A stretch of 27,039 bases of DNA, from NCBI GenBank assembly GCA_934636305.1, contig CAKUAM010000022.1:1-27039 (forward strand), written 5' to 3'. This document shows, piece after piece, positions 1 to 7,625 of this stretch. Positions within the stretch are counted from its first letter, which is position 1; every line of letters begins with the position of its first letter. The position numbers and the translations under genes are program-made. The notes under the pieces were generated by a model, which did not search any database, was not told the DNA's origin, and was given only the letters and a program-made list of their open reading frames with translations. The stretch comes from an uncultured Oscillospiraceae bacterium. GTDB taxonomy: Bacteria; Bacillota; Clostridia; Oscillospirales; Oscillospiraceae.

Positions 1-117
1 GCAAGGCTTCGTTTCGGAAGCTTTGATTCCGACGAGGGTCCGGGGGAAATCGGAATCCCCCGGGCTCCTCTTTCTTTATCATACTTTCTTTCTCGGAGAG
101 GCGAGAAAGAAAGTATG
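1..117 (-). repeat. Dispersed intergenic repeat, copy A (window-truncated)
   Basis: Read on the minus strand this stretch holds, in order, a 16-bp perfect stem-loop (arms 80-95 and 102-117), a GC-rich stem-loop (40-47 with 56-63) and a 37-bp block at 1-37. The block matches the reverse complement of 19504-19540 at 35 of 37 positions. The same order of parts occurs on the plus strand at 19415-19553. The first ten bases are half of a GAAGCCTTGC/GCAAGGCTTC hairpin seen complete at 19531-19553 and 19718-19740, so this copy continues beyond the window. No protein is encoded. It resembles REP/REPIN-type intergenic repeats in structure, but I cannot name the family. Confidence 0.8.
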
Positions 118-235
118 AACGTCGTGCTCCTTCTGGCAGGACAAAAGGAAAATGCTGAAGTATCGCTTCCATACGGCATTCTCTCCGTCAGACATGCAAT
201 CAAAAAAACAGTTCCATTATAACTCTTCGTATCTC

Positions 236-284
236 TTGACAGCGTAACATTGTTATGTTATTATTGCGTCGTAACAGTGTTACG
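236..284 (+). promoter_or_regulatory. Promoter with two dyad operators upstream of the yhbD-like gene
   Basis: A consensus -35 TTGACA (236-241) is followed after 17 bp by TATTAT (259-264). A near-palindrome, CGTAAC-ATT-GTTATG (243-257), fills the spacer between the two hexamers. A perfect one, CGTAAC-AGT-GTTACG (270-284), covers the expected transcription start and runs up to the Shine-Dalgarno AAAGGAG. The dyads start 27 bp apart. This layout fits repression by a dimeric regulator. The adjacent gene encodes a MerR-like helix-turn-helix protein, so autorepression is the simplest inference. Confidence 0.75.
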
Positions 285-298
285 AAAGGAGCCTGTGC

Positions 299-688
299 AT
301 GGAAGAAGATCTGATATCCAAAAAAGCCCTTCTTGCGGCATACCACATTTCCTATGGCGCGCTCTATCGCTGGAAACGAATGAACCTGATTCCGGAATCC
401 TGGTTTCTTCGTAAATCGACCCCGACCGGACAAGAGACATTTTTCCGCCGTGACCAGATCTGCCCGCGTGTCGAGCTCATTCTGGAGAACAAGGAGCGCG
501 TCTCGCTCGAAGCGCTGGCTGCAGAGCTTGCCGGACAAAAGCAGGCATCTGCAGCAGAGCGAAAGCTGATTGTAGAAACAAAATATGGGACGAAGCAATA
601 CCCACTGGACGAGATCCTGCATGTCTATCTTGCTGAGGGTAAAAAAAACGTGGAGATTCTGGAGCATTTAAAGGAGGAACCAGTATGA
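299..688 (+). CDS. YhbD-like (DUF4004) MerR-type HTH protein
   Basis: A 129-residue protein. Its N-terminal half (about residues 5-60) reads as a MerR-like winged helix: [20 protein letters not shown], then a proline-containing turn and FFRRDQI. The C-terminal half is charged and helical. It resembles Bacillus YhbD, which also sits directly upstream of bactofilin genes. The ATG at 299 is preceded by AAAGGAG at a spacing of 8. Its stop overlaps the bactofilin start by 4 bp (ATGA), indicating translational coupling. The two dyads in the promoter suggest it controls its own operon. No cofactor-binding domain is visible, so the signal is unknown. The family assignment is from recognition of the sequence, not a search. 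Confidence 0.75.
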   Translation: MEEDLISKKALLAAYHISYGALYRWKRMNLIPESWFLRKSTPTGQETFFRRDQICPRVELILENKERVSLEALAAELAGQKQASAAERKLIVETKYGTKQYPLDEILHVYLAEGKKNVEILEHLKEEPV

Positions 689-1485
689 GCGAACACATCG
701 ATATGAAAATTTCCGGCGCGAGCACAATGCCGGGCGGTGAATACGGCACAGTCAGCATCAGCGGCGCAGGCAAGGTGCATGGAAATCTAAAGTGTGAGGA
801 GCTGCGCTGCTCCGGCGCGTCTAAAATTCTTGGTGATGTGGATTGTTCCGGCGAAATCCACACCAGCGGTGCTACGAAGGCAGCCGGCAGCGTCCACTGC
901 GGCAGCCTGTCATCGTCCGGCGCATTTTCGGCAGAGGCAGCGCTGCAGGTGCAGACGCTTGCATCTGTTTCCGGCTCTCTGCAGGCAGCGGGTGCAGTTT
1001 CTGCGGATGAGCTTCGCGCCTCCGGCAGCCTGGACGCGGGCAGCGTGCACTGCCGGACCTTCCAATCCTCCGGCTGCTGCAAAATAGCCGGTGATCTGGA
1101 GGCAGAGACAGTCGTTCTGACCGGCGCAGCCACCATTGCCGGACTTCTGAACGCGGAAACGGTCTCCATCACACCGAACCGTGCCATTGAGATCGGCGCC
1201 ATCGGCGGCAGCCGCATCCAGATCCTGCGCCACTCCGCCGGCTTCTTTCTTCATGATCTTTTGCCCTCCAGCATACAGCGCGCAAGGATCGACTCCATTG
1301 AGGGTGACGAGATTGATTTGGAATACGTTGAAGCACAGATCGTCCGAGGACGGAACGTACGCATTGGGCAGGGCTGCAGAATTGGCTGCGTCGAGTATAC
1401 GGAAAGCCTGCATGCAGACGCGGGAACCGTTGAGAAAAGCATGCAGACTGGTAAGGAATCGACCGCTCTTTCCGAAGAATTGTAA
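685..1485 (+). CDS. Bactofilin-family polymer-forming cytoskeletal protein
   Basis: A 266-residue protein made largely of short repeated segments ending in SGA or SGS (for example MKISGAS, VSISGAG, LRCSGAS, IHTSGAT). This is the pattern of the bactofilin (DUF583) right-handed beta-helix, whose members self-assemble into filaments at the membrane. In Bacillus the equivalent YhbE and YhbF follow yhbD, and they have been linked to flagellar assembly. This protein is longer than many bactofilins, with a repeat-rich core to about residue 165 and a further strand-rich tail with [20 protein letters not shown]. The start at 685 has AAAGGAGG at 668-675. It overlaps the upstream regulator by 4 bp. Only one bactofilin is present here. 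Its role in this organism (shape, motility or spore) cannot be read from the sequence. Confidence 0.85.
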   Translation: MSEHIDMKISGASTMPGGEYGTVSISGAGKVHGNLKCEELRCSGASKILGDVDCSGEIHTSGATKAAGSVHCGSLSSSGAFSAEAALQVQTLASVSGSLQAAGAVSADELRASGSLDAGSVHCRTFQSSGCCKIAGDLEAETVVLTGAATIAGLLNAETVSITPNRAIEIGAIGGSRIQILRHSAGFFLHDLLPSSIQRARIDSIEGDEIDLEYVEAQIVRGRNVRIGQGCRIGCVEYTESLHADAGTVEKSMQTGKESTALSEEL

Positions 1486-1512
1486 ATATTTCTTAACTTT
1501 TCAGCAAATGAT

Positions 1513-1541
1513 TTGATTCCTGTGTCAACTTGTGATAGAAT
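1513..1541 (+). promoter_or_regulatory. Sigma-A-type promoter for the phosphodiester glycosidase gene
   Basis: TTGATT (1513-1518), a 17-bp spacer, then TAGAAT (1536-1541), with TGA directly before the -10 giving an extended -10 element. Transcription would start near 1548, about 30 bp before the ATG at 1580, which has GGAGAG at 1569-1574. There is no clear terminator between the bactofilin gene and this promoter. Confidence 0.6.
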
Positions 1542-1579
1542 GGCGTAGAATGTGAATTTATTGATACTGGAGAGATACC

Positions 1580-2932
1580 ATGGCACAGCTGAAACTCTTT
1601 GGTTCGACCGGCGGCGCGCGCGTCGCTGCGAAGTCCAAAAGGCAAAAAAAGCAAAAGGTAAAAAAGCCCCTCAAAACGCTTGCGATCTGGCTGACAGTCA
1701 TCGCATGTCTGGAGGCACTCTATTTCTTCTGCGTATATTCTACCAACCCATTCATTGCCCAGTGGCGCACCATCTATATCAACACCGCCATGGACACCAT
1801 GACGCACCAGTGGCTGGCGACAGCCTTCATCCCCAAGGATGTCATTGATGAGGTCCGCTATGAATACGGCCTTGTCAAGGCCGCAACCGTCGGCAAGGAA
1901 TCCACCTGGGGCAAAACGGAGGATTCTGCGTCCGATACCCAGACGCCAGCCAACAACAATGTCACCCACATTGACGCCAACATCACGCACGGCGACGATG
2001 ACAAGCCGGACGACACCCTGACGCCGGAGGAGCTGGAAAAGCAGGCGCAGGAAGCCTTCTACGAAACCTTCTGGGAGCTTGACCGCAGCACGATGGAGGC
2101 ATATCTGGCCGAATACCCGGACAAACTGGCAAATGGCTGGGATCATATTTACATCAATGAGGCCGGCTTCGACGACAGCGGCACCTCCATTCAGACGACC
2201 TTCGGCGAGCAGGTGCTGGCCATCGACGCGCAGAACAGCATTCTGCTGGTGCGTGTGACCGGCAGCGGCTACCGCGGCGTGCTGGCCGTCGGTAAGAATC
2301 CGTCCCGTCTTTCCATCGAAATGGCTTCTACGCTCGGCTCCGCCGGCCAGCTCTCCGGCACCATTGCCGAGGCACATAACGGCGTGCTTGCCATGAACGC
2401 CAACGGCTTCCTGGATCCCGGCGGCAACGGCAATGGCGGTCTGCTCGCCGGCTACAGCATGTCCAACGGCACTGCCTACGGCGACCACTTCACAGCCTAC
2501 GCCTACAAGCGGATCGAGCTGCATGAGGACAATCTGTTCTACATCAAGGATGCGCTGTCCCCTGTCGGCGAAGGCACCACGGACGCCGCTGAGTTCACCC
2601 CCGCGCTTATCATCGACGGCGTGAAGGTGATGGACGATTATTGGACCGGCCAGCAGCCGCGCGCCTGTATTGGTCAGTCGGACAAGCATGAAATTCTGAT
2701 GCTGGTCATTGAGGGCCGGTATCCGCTCGATGGCATTCTCGGTACAAGCGTCAATGAATGCTCCGAGATTCTGCTTCGGCATAACTGCATGCAGGCCATC
2801 AACCTTGACGGCGGTTCGAGCGCCATGCTCTGGTTTGACGGGGAATATGTCACGCAGTCGTCCTCGTCGCCGCTGCGCTATACGGGCGGCCGTCCGCTGC
2901 CCAACGCATGGGTGTATAAAAAAGCAGAATAA
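1580..2932 (+). CDS. Membrane-anchored phosphodiester glycosidase (NAGPA/DUF2233 domain)
   Basis: A 450-residue protein with a very basic N-terminus (about residues 10-33), then one membrane helix (about 35-57, TLAIWLTVIACLEALYFFCV). An acidic, Thr- and Asp-rich linker follows (about 110-150). The C-terminal half is a phosphodiester-glycosidase domain with the family signatures CSEILLRHNCMQAINLDGGS and SSAMLWFDG near residues 393-420, and a closing PLPNAWV. The family includes the human uncovering enzyme NAGPA and bacterial proteins linked to exopolysaccharide. The expected role is hydrolysis of sugar phosphodiesters outside the cell, perhaps in wall polymers. It is a single gene with its own promoter and the terminator at 3028. 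It may serve the polysaccharide locus next to it, though that is inferred from position only. Confidence 0.85.
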   Translation: MAQLKLFGSTGGARVAAKSKRQKKQKVKKPLKTLAIWLTVIACLEALYFFCVYSTNPFIAQWRTIYINTAMDTMTHQWLATAFIPKDVIDEVRYEYGLVKAATVGKESTWGKTEDSASDTQTPANNNVTHIDANITHGDDDKPDDTLTPEELEKQAQEAFYETFWELDRSTMEAYLAEYPDKLANGWDHIYINEAGFDDSGTSIQTTFGEQVLAIDAQNSILLVRVTGSGYRGVLAVGKNPSRLSIEMASTLGSAGQLSGTIAEAHNGVLAMNANGFLDPGGNGNGGLLAGYSMSNGTAYGDHFTAYAYKRIELHEDNLFYIKDALSPVGEGTTDAAEFTPALIIDGVKVMDDYWTGQQPRACIGQSDKHEILMLVIEGRYPLDGILGTSVNECSEILLRHNCMQAINLDGGSSAMLWFDGEYVTQSSSSPLRYTGGRPLPNAWVYKKAE

Positions 2933-3027
2933 TTTGTACGGCCGGGCCAACAGTGCTGCATAGTCTGAACGAAGGTTTTCCAAGATTTCTGACATTGGCA
3001 CCGCTGCCGCTTCACAAATGTAAAAAC

Positions 3028-3062
3028 AAAAGGTACGTCCTGATTTTGAGGACGTACCTTTT
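3028..3062. terminator. Bidirectional intrinsic terminator
   Basis: The 13-bp perfect arms AAAAGGTACGTCC (3028-3040) and their complement (3050-3062) enclose a 9-base loop. T-runs lie on both sides, so it can end the plus-strand glycosidase transcript and the converging minus-strand GNAT transcript. Confidence 0.9.
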
Positions 3063-3098
3063 TGCATTTGTCTGTCAGCCAGTGCAGAATACTATGTT

Positions 3099-3659
3099 TC
3101 ATTCTGCCAGCCTTCGGTCGGTATTACCGGCGGCTGGACACTCCTGCAGTACCTTCTCTGCCACAAGATAGCACCCGCCATCCGGCTGCGGCTTTTCATC
3201 AAGAACTGCGAATCCATTTTTCAGCCAGAAATGCGTGGACTGGGGATTTCCCTTGTCAATGCCCAGCCGCACCGCTGCAAATCCAAGTGTTTTGAGCTCG
3301 GCCAGCAGCTCCACGATGATCCTGGAACCGATCCCCTTCCCCTGTGCGTCGGCGCGCATCATAAAAAAGCCGATATACGCAATCTCAGCCTCCGGATATC
3401 CGTCAATAAGGTCCAGTACCGCGAGCAGTCCCGCATCATCAAACAGCCCCACATAATACTTCTGCTCCGCTGTTGTTCCCGGCGGCAGCGCACGGATATC
3501 CTCCGCGATTCTCTCCCGCTGTGCGCAGCTGGTCTGCACGCTGTACTTGTAAAACAGCGGATTGCCGCACATAAGATCAAAAATTGCCGGCACATCTGCT
3601 TCTTTCAGCCGACGAACCTGATGCGTCGGAGCAAGCCTGGACAGCACAATTGCGTGCAT
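3099..3659 (-). CDS. GNAT-family N-acetyltransferase
   Basis: A 186-residue protein with a standard single GNAT domain. The acetyl-CoA pyrophosphate loop is visible as ADAQGKGIGSRII (the Q/RxxGxG/A motif) near residue 105. Upstream strands YYVGLFDDAGLLAVLDLIDGYP and IAYIGFFM are typical, as is the later FWLKNGFAVLDEK. It is the last gene of the minus-strand operon and lies 1 bp after the glycosyltransferase. The start at 3659 is preceded by AAAGGGGG about 12 bases upstream. The substrate is unknown. Location suggests either a sugar or amino-sugar acetylation linked to the surface polymer or an unrelated passenger. Confidence 0.85.
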   Translation of the reverse strand: MHAIVLSRLAPTHQVRRLKEADVPAIFDLMCGNPLFYKYSVQTSCAQRERIAEDIRALPPGTTAEQKYYVGLFDDAGLLAVLDLIDGYPEAEIAYIGFFMMRADAQGKGIGSRIIVELLAELKTLGFAAVRLGIDKGNPQSTHFWLKNGFAVLDEKPQPDGGCYLVAEKVLQECPAAGNTDRRLAE

Positions 3660-3660
3660 C

Positions 3661-4809
3661 TCAGAGCAGCCCCCTTTTCTCCAAAAGTTCGCACATCTGC
3701 GCCACGCGGCTGTCCCACGAGCAGCTGCGCCCGGCCTCCATGCGTGCGGAAATTTTCTCCGGCTGCGCGTCCGTCAGGGATTTCTCGCACGCAGCAATAA
3801 ATTCCTCCGGACTGTCCGCAATCTCGATAAGCGGCGCGTACTGCAGGATCTGATCCGGCTGCTTCGTCGATACAATGGGGCGGCCGGTTGCCAGATATTC
3901 ATAGAATTTCAGCGGGCTGACATCCTTGCTGAGATCACTTTTGGCAAACAGGTTCAGGCACGCGTCAAAATGCGCCAGGTACTGCGGCAGCTGCTCATTG
4001 GGCTTGAGCCCCAGAAAATGTACGTTCTTCATACCATGCAGCGCCGTCAGATCCACCCCGGGCTTTTCCTTCCCAATGAGCACAAAGCTCCAATCCGGGC
4101 GGGCCTTTGCTGCTGCCTCGAGATAGTCATACTCAATGCAGTTCTGCAGCGCGCCGACAAAGCCGAACACCGGATGCGGAATATCCTGCAGATCCTCCGG
4201 CACCGGCTGCGGCTGCGCCGCCTGGGCGAAGCGCTCATAATTTGCGCCGTTGGGAATCATCACGGTATCCGGCTGCGCCGCCCGCAGGCGCTCTGCCAGC
4301 GCATCCGCCGTGGCAAACGTCATATCTGTCTTTTTTGTAAGCTCCAGCTCCATTGCATCAACGAGCTTTGGGTCCATCAGTCCGCCGTAGGCCGAATGCC
4401 GATCCACGCAGTCATATACCAGCCCTGTGTGCGGCACAGAATCGACCAGATCAACACTCACCGGCGAGTAAACCCAGAGCAGCGCATCCGCAAAGCCATG
4501 CGCGGCCATTTTTTTACGCACAAAACGTGCCATCCGCTTCTGGTTGAGGCGGTTAATCCAGCGGAATTTATAGAAAAAAGGCAGAACGGGCGGCAGGCTG
4601 TAGACCGTGATATTCTCCTGCGGATGCACGCCAGGCTCCCTGAATTTTTTCAGCAGCGGACGTGCCGCAGGATCCTTCATCGGTGCAAGATACGAGACGG
4701 ACGGGTCAAAATAAAGGATCTGCGCATCCGGAATCCGGCTCATCACCTGCTGCTTGCGCGTCGGAATGGGATACCACGGCGAGGTGGCCAGACATACGAT
4801 TTTTCTCAT
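3661..4809 (-). CDS. GT4-type glycosyltransferase (TuaH-like)
   Basis: A 382-residue cytoplasmic glycosyltransferase with a GT-B fold. The N-terminal half has LVYDCVDRHSAYGG (about residues 128-141), a signature of TuaH-like enzymes of teichuronic-acid type polymers. The C-terminal nucleotide-sugar half has VFGFVGALQN, VLIGKEKPGVDL and SPLKFYEYLATGRPIVST, the usual GT4 donor-site loop with its acidic residue. The start at 4809 overlaps the stop of the fusion gene by 4 bp, so the two are translationally coupled. The donor and acceptor cannot be told from sequence. Context points to wall or surface polysaccharide synthesis. Confidence 0.85.
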   Translation of the reverse strand: MRKIVCLATSPWYPIPTRKQQVMSRIPDAQILYFDPSVSYLAPMKDPAARPLLKKFREPGVHPQENITVYSLPPVLPFFYKFRWINRLNQKRMARFVRKKMAAHGFADALLWVYSPVSVDLVDSVPHTGLVYDCVDRHSAYGGLMDPKLVDAMELELTKKTDMTFATADALAERLRAAQPDTVMIPNGANYERFAQAAQPQPVPEDLQDIPHPVFGFVGALQNCIEYDYLEAAAKARPDWSFVLIGKEKPGVDLTALHGMKNVHFLGLKPNEQLPQYLAHFDACLNLFAKSDLSKDVSPLKFYEYLATGRPIVSTKQPDQILQYAPLIEIADSPEEFIAACEKSLTDAQPEKISARMEAGRSCSWDSRVAQMCELLEKRGLL

Positions 4810-7016
4810 GCATTCTCCTCCAGCAGCCGTCTGGCGGCCGCTTCATTTTCCTCGGCAAGCTGCTGCAGCCGCCCGGTGGAGTACGGCTCTGCCGTCTGCA
4901 TGGCGCTTGTCACCAGCGCGCAGAGCCTGTCCTTTGTAACATCCGCAAGCTCCATGCAGTGCTTCTGCCCCAGATAGGCCATAAAGCCCGTCACCTTCGG
5001 ATCATAGGACACCGCCACCAAGGGCGCGCCGACCGACGAAGCAAAAATCAGCGCATGCAGACGCATGGACACGATCAGCTGCATTTTTTTCATCATGCCG
5101 ATGGTCAGCTGCTCATCCTGCGGAGCCGGGAGCACCGCCGTCCGGCATTGGAGCATTGCCGCAGCACGGCGGTTGATCTCCAGATCACGGGAGGGCTCCA
5201 GCGCCACAAAGATTGGCTGCAGGCCGTACTTCTTGTTTACATAATCTGCAGTGTCAACGATTGCCTGCAGATGCGCCTCCAGCCCCTTCCATGGGCGCAG
5301 CACAAACATGGCATATTTCCCATTTGGATCGAGATCATTGCTCAGGAAATAGCTGTCGACCGCACCGGGGGCCGCCGGCTGCAGCAAAAGCGCCGGATCG
5401 GCTGTGACCGTAATGGTGGGCGCGGTAACACCCATGTCGGCAAGCTCTCTGCGCGACAGATCCTCGCGCAGCGTGATCCTGTCCACGCAGCGGTTGAGCA
5501 CGCGCGCGGTATGCGCGCGGTTGGACGCGCCGCTGACCGGGCCAATGCCGCAGCCATACATCATCACGCGGCAGCCCGCCCTGTGCGCCATACGGATGGT
5601 CATGAGATAATAGTTGAGGGAGCGTGTGCTTGTCTCATTCTGAATGAGGCTGCCGCCGCCGGAGACAAACAGCCTTGCCCGGCGCATCAGCGGCAGAAAC
5701 GCAAATGGATTGAACACATGCACCGAGCCGACATGATAGCGCAGTCTTGTCTGCATGGGGTCATGCGACATCACATAGACCGGCATATCCGGGTCAATAT
5801 GCTTGAGCTGCGCCAGAATAGCCTTCAGAATCGCATCATCCCCTGCGTTTCCCTTGCCATAGGCGCCGCAGATGAGTACACCGGATTTCTTTTGCTTCGG
5901 CTGCGCACTGCGGCGCAGAATCGTCTGATAGATCTCGATCTGCTTGCCGACTGTCGCCCGGATGGAGAACTCATGCGAGGCCTTTTCATACAGATTCTCG
6001 CCCAGTTGCTGCCGCATGGCGGCGCTTTCCGCCAGCCGGCCCATACACGCGCCGAGCGCCTTCTCGTCCTGCGGCTCAAAGAGCAGTCCCGTCACGCCAT
6101 GCTCAATAATATACGGGATCCCGCCGACATTGGACGCAATGGTTGCACAGCGCATCCGTGCGCCCTCTGTGATAGCGTATGGGAACGTCTCAGACAGCGA
6201 GGTAAGCGTATTGACATCCAGCGCGTGGTAGAAGCTGTCCATGTCTGTGACCCAGCCCGCGAACACATAGCTCCCCTTCGGGCACGTGGAGGCAGCCAGC
6301 TCCTCGAGCATCTGCCGCTGTTCGCCGTCGCCGGCAATGAGCAGCCGGATATTGGGGTGTGCCTGAATGGCAATGGAAAAGCCGCGGATCAGCGTGGCAA
6401 CATCCTTGACCGGGTCCAGCCGCGCCGCAATGCCGAACACCACGGTGTCCTCCTTCGCCTGCATGCCGACCGACTGCAGATATGCCTGCCGGGTCAGCTT
6501 CGGCTCTGCAGTTGTAAAATCGATGCCATTATAAATTGCGAACATCGTCTGCGGATCGAAGCCCCGGGAAATCAGCAGCTGCGCCATCGCATCGGAAACG
6601 CCGATATGATAATCAAACATCCGCAGCGCAATGGTATTGATGGTGCCATAGGTCAGCCGGTGCAGCGGCCGGCCCAGATAATCCAGCCTGTAGTCGGAAT
6701 GCACCGTCGTGACAATGGGTACGCGGATCTTCCGGCGCAGAATCGCGCCGGTCAGGTTCGCGCGCGCGCCATGGCAGTGGACAATCTGATATCCCTCGCT
6801 GCGGATCATATCCGTCAGCCGTTTGATTGCGCTGCGCACGGAGTCCTCCATGACAAGCGTGTCAATGCCGAGCTTTCGCGCGTCTGCCGCAAACTCTCCC
6901 TCGCGGAAGCACACAAGCCGGACCTGCTCCGTTTTTCCCAGTCCCTGCAGCAGCGACAGCACGTGCGTTTTCGCACCGCCCACATCGCCGCCGGAGATCA
7001 GATGCATCACTTTCAT
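4806..7016 (-). CDS. csaB: Fusion of GT4 glycosyltransferase and CsaB polysaccharide pyruvyltransferase
   Basis: A 736-residue two-domain protein. Residues 1 to about 375 form a GT4 glycosyltransferase: SGGDVGGAKTHVLSLLQGL at the N-terminus, IYNGIDF, FGIAARLDPVKDVATLIRGF, and the donor loop ending SNVGGIPYIIEHGVTGLLF. From about 383 onward is a complete pyruvyltransferase domain: GVLICGAYGKGNAGDDAIL, FVSGGGSLIQNETSTRS, YGCGIGPVSG and RLHALIFASSVGAPLVAVSY. CsaB adds pyruvate ketals to wall polysaccharide, which then binds SLH-domain proteins. The reading frame is continuous, with no frameshift at the join. The expected role is transfer of a sugar and its pyruvylation by one polypeptide. It is first in its operon. 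CsaB is normally a single domain of about 360 residues, so the N-terminal half is an addition. Confidence 0.9.
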   Translation of the reverse strand: MKVMHLISGGDVGGAKTHVLSLLQGLGKTEQVRLVCFREGEFAADARKLGIDTLVMEDSVRSAIKRLTDMIRSEGYQIVHCHGARANLTGAILRRKIRVPIVTTVHSDYRLDYLGRPLHRLTYGTINTIALRMFDYHIGVSDAMAQLLISRGFDPQTMFAIYNGIDFTTAEPKLTRQAYLQSVGMQAKEDTVVFGIAARLDPVKDVATLIRGFSIAIQAHPNIRLLIAGDGEQRQMLEELAASTCPKGSYVFAGWVTDMDSFYHALDVNTLTSLSETFPYAITEGARMRCATIASNVGGIPYIIEHGVTGLLFEPQDEKALGACMGRLAESAAMRQQLGENLYEKASHEFSIRATVGKQIEIYQTILRRSAQPKQKKSGVLICGAYGKGNAGDDAILKAILAQLKHIDPDMPVYVMSHDPMQTRLRYHVGSVHVFNPFAFLPLMRRARLFVSGGGSLIQNETSTRSLNYYLMTIRMAHRAGCRVMMYGCGIGPVSGASNRAHTARVLNRCVDRITLREDLSRRELADMGVTAPTITVTADPALLLQPAAPGAVDSYFLSNDLDPNGKYAMFVLRPWKGLEAHLQAIVDTADYVNKKYGLQPIFVALEPSRDLEINRRAAAMLQCRTAVLPAPQDEQLTIGMMKKMQLIVSMRLHALIFASSVGAPLVAVSYDPKVTGFMAYLGQKHCMELADVTKDRLCALVTSAMQTAEPYSTGRLQQLAEENEAAARRLLEENA

Positions 7017-7160
7017 AATTGAGCCCTCGTTTTGGAATTACCACTTGTTTCTCGCGGTAAAATACAGTAAAATAGGTTGGTCTGCCGGATCCCGGCACGC
7101 AACATATTATACCTGATACGCAAAAGCAAATCAACAGCAAAACTCTCAGGAGGTATCACA

Positions 7161-7625
7161 ATGAAACTGATTGATGAAAAAGGACGCCTGTTCGGGAAGG
7201 TCAACCTGATCGACCTTCTCGTTGTCATTCTGCTGGTCGCCGTTGTGGCCGCAGCTGTCTGGAAGCTGGGCGGGAAAAAGGCCGTGGCCGCGGTCTCGGA
7301 TTCCGGCAAAAAGGCTTCCTTCACCGTTGTATTTGAGGATGTCCAGGCGGATATCTGCACCTTTGCTGAGTCACAGATCGGCAAATCCCTGGTGAATGAC
7401 TCCAAGGTCATCTCTGCAGTCATCTCCGACGTACAGTCGCAGGCCAACGCGTTCACGCCGGGGCACAAGGATCTTTTTATCACCGTAGACGCAGACGTCA
7501 CCTTCTCCGGCAATGTCTACAAGGTTGGCTCGCAGGAGGTTCGCGTCGGCTATGAGTACATTCTCAAGACAAGCGAATTTGAGCTGACAGGCCTTATTTC
7601 CGCGCTGGAGGTCACCGATGGCTGA
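7161..7625 (+). CDS. DUF4330 single-span membrane protein
   Basis: A 154-residue protein starting MKLIDEKGRLFGKVNLIDLL, the typical opening of DUF4330 proteins. One membrane helix (about residues 16-36, LIDLLVVILLVAVVAAAVW) is followed by an extracytoplasmic beta-rich domain of about 110 residues. An in-frame ATG exists at 7077, but the one at 7161 is chosen because AGGAGG lies at 7148-7153 with spacing 7 and because the family begins here. The stop overlaps the next gene by 8 bp. The function is unknown. In other Firmicutes such proteins are found near polysaccharide-export and O-antigen-ligase-like genes, as here. A perfect 6-bp dyad, TGCCGG-ATC-CCGGCA (7083-7097), lies in the intergenic region shared with the divergent operon. 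Confidence 0.75.
   Translation: MKLIDEKGRLFGKVNLIDLLVVILLVAVVAAAVWKLGGKKAVAAVSDSGKKASFTVVFEDVQADICTFAESQIGKSLVNDSKVISAVISDVQSQANAFTPGHKDLFITVDADVTFSGNVYKVGSQEVRVGYEYILKTSEFELTGLISALEVTDG

Noticed and set aside
1493..3067. Minus-strand frame of 524 codons over the phosphodiester glycosidase gene
   Set aside because: The plus-strand gene has a promoter, RBS, membrane helix and family motifs. The minus frame has none and crosses the terminator.
4662..7022. Plus-strand frame of 786 codons
   Set aside because: It is antisense to the glycosyltransferase-CsaB gene, whose motifs are clear. His- and Arg-rich antisense frames are common in GC-rich genes.
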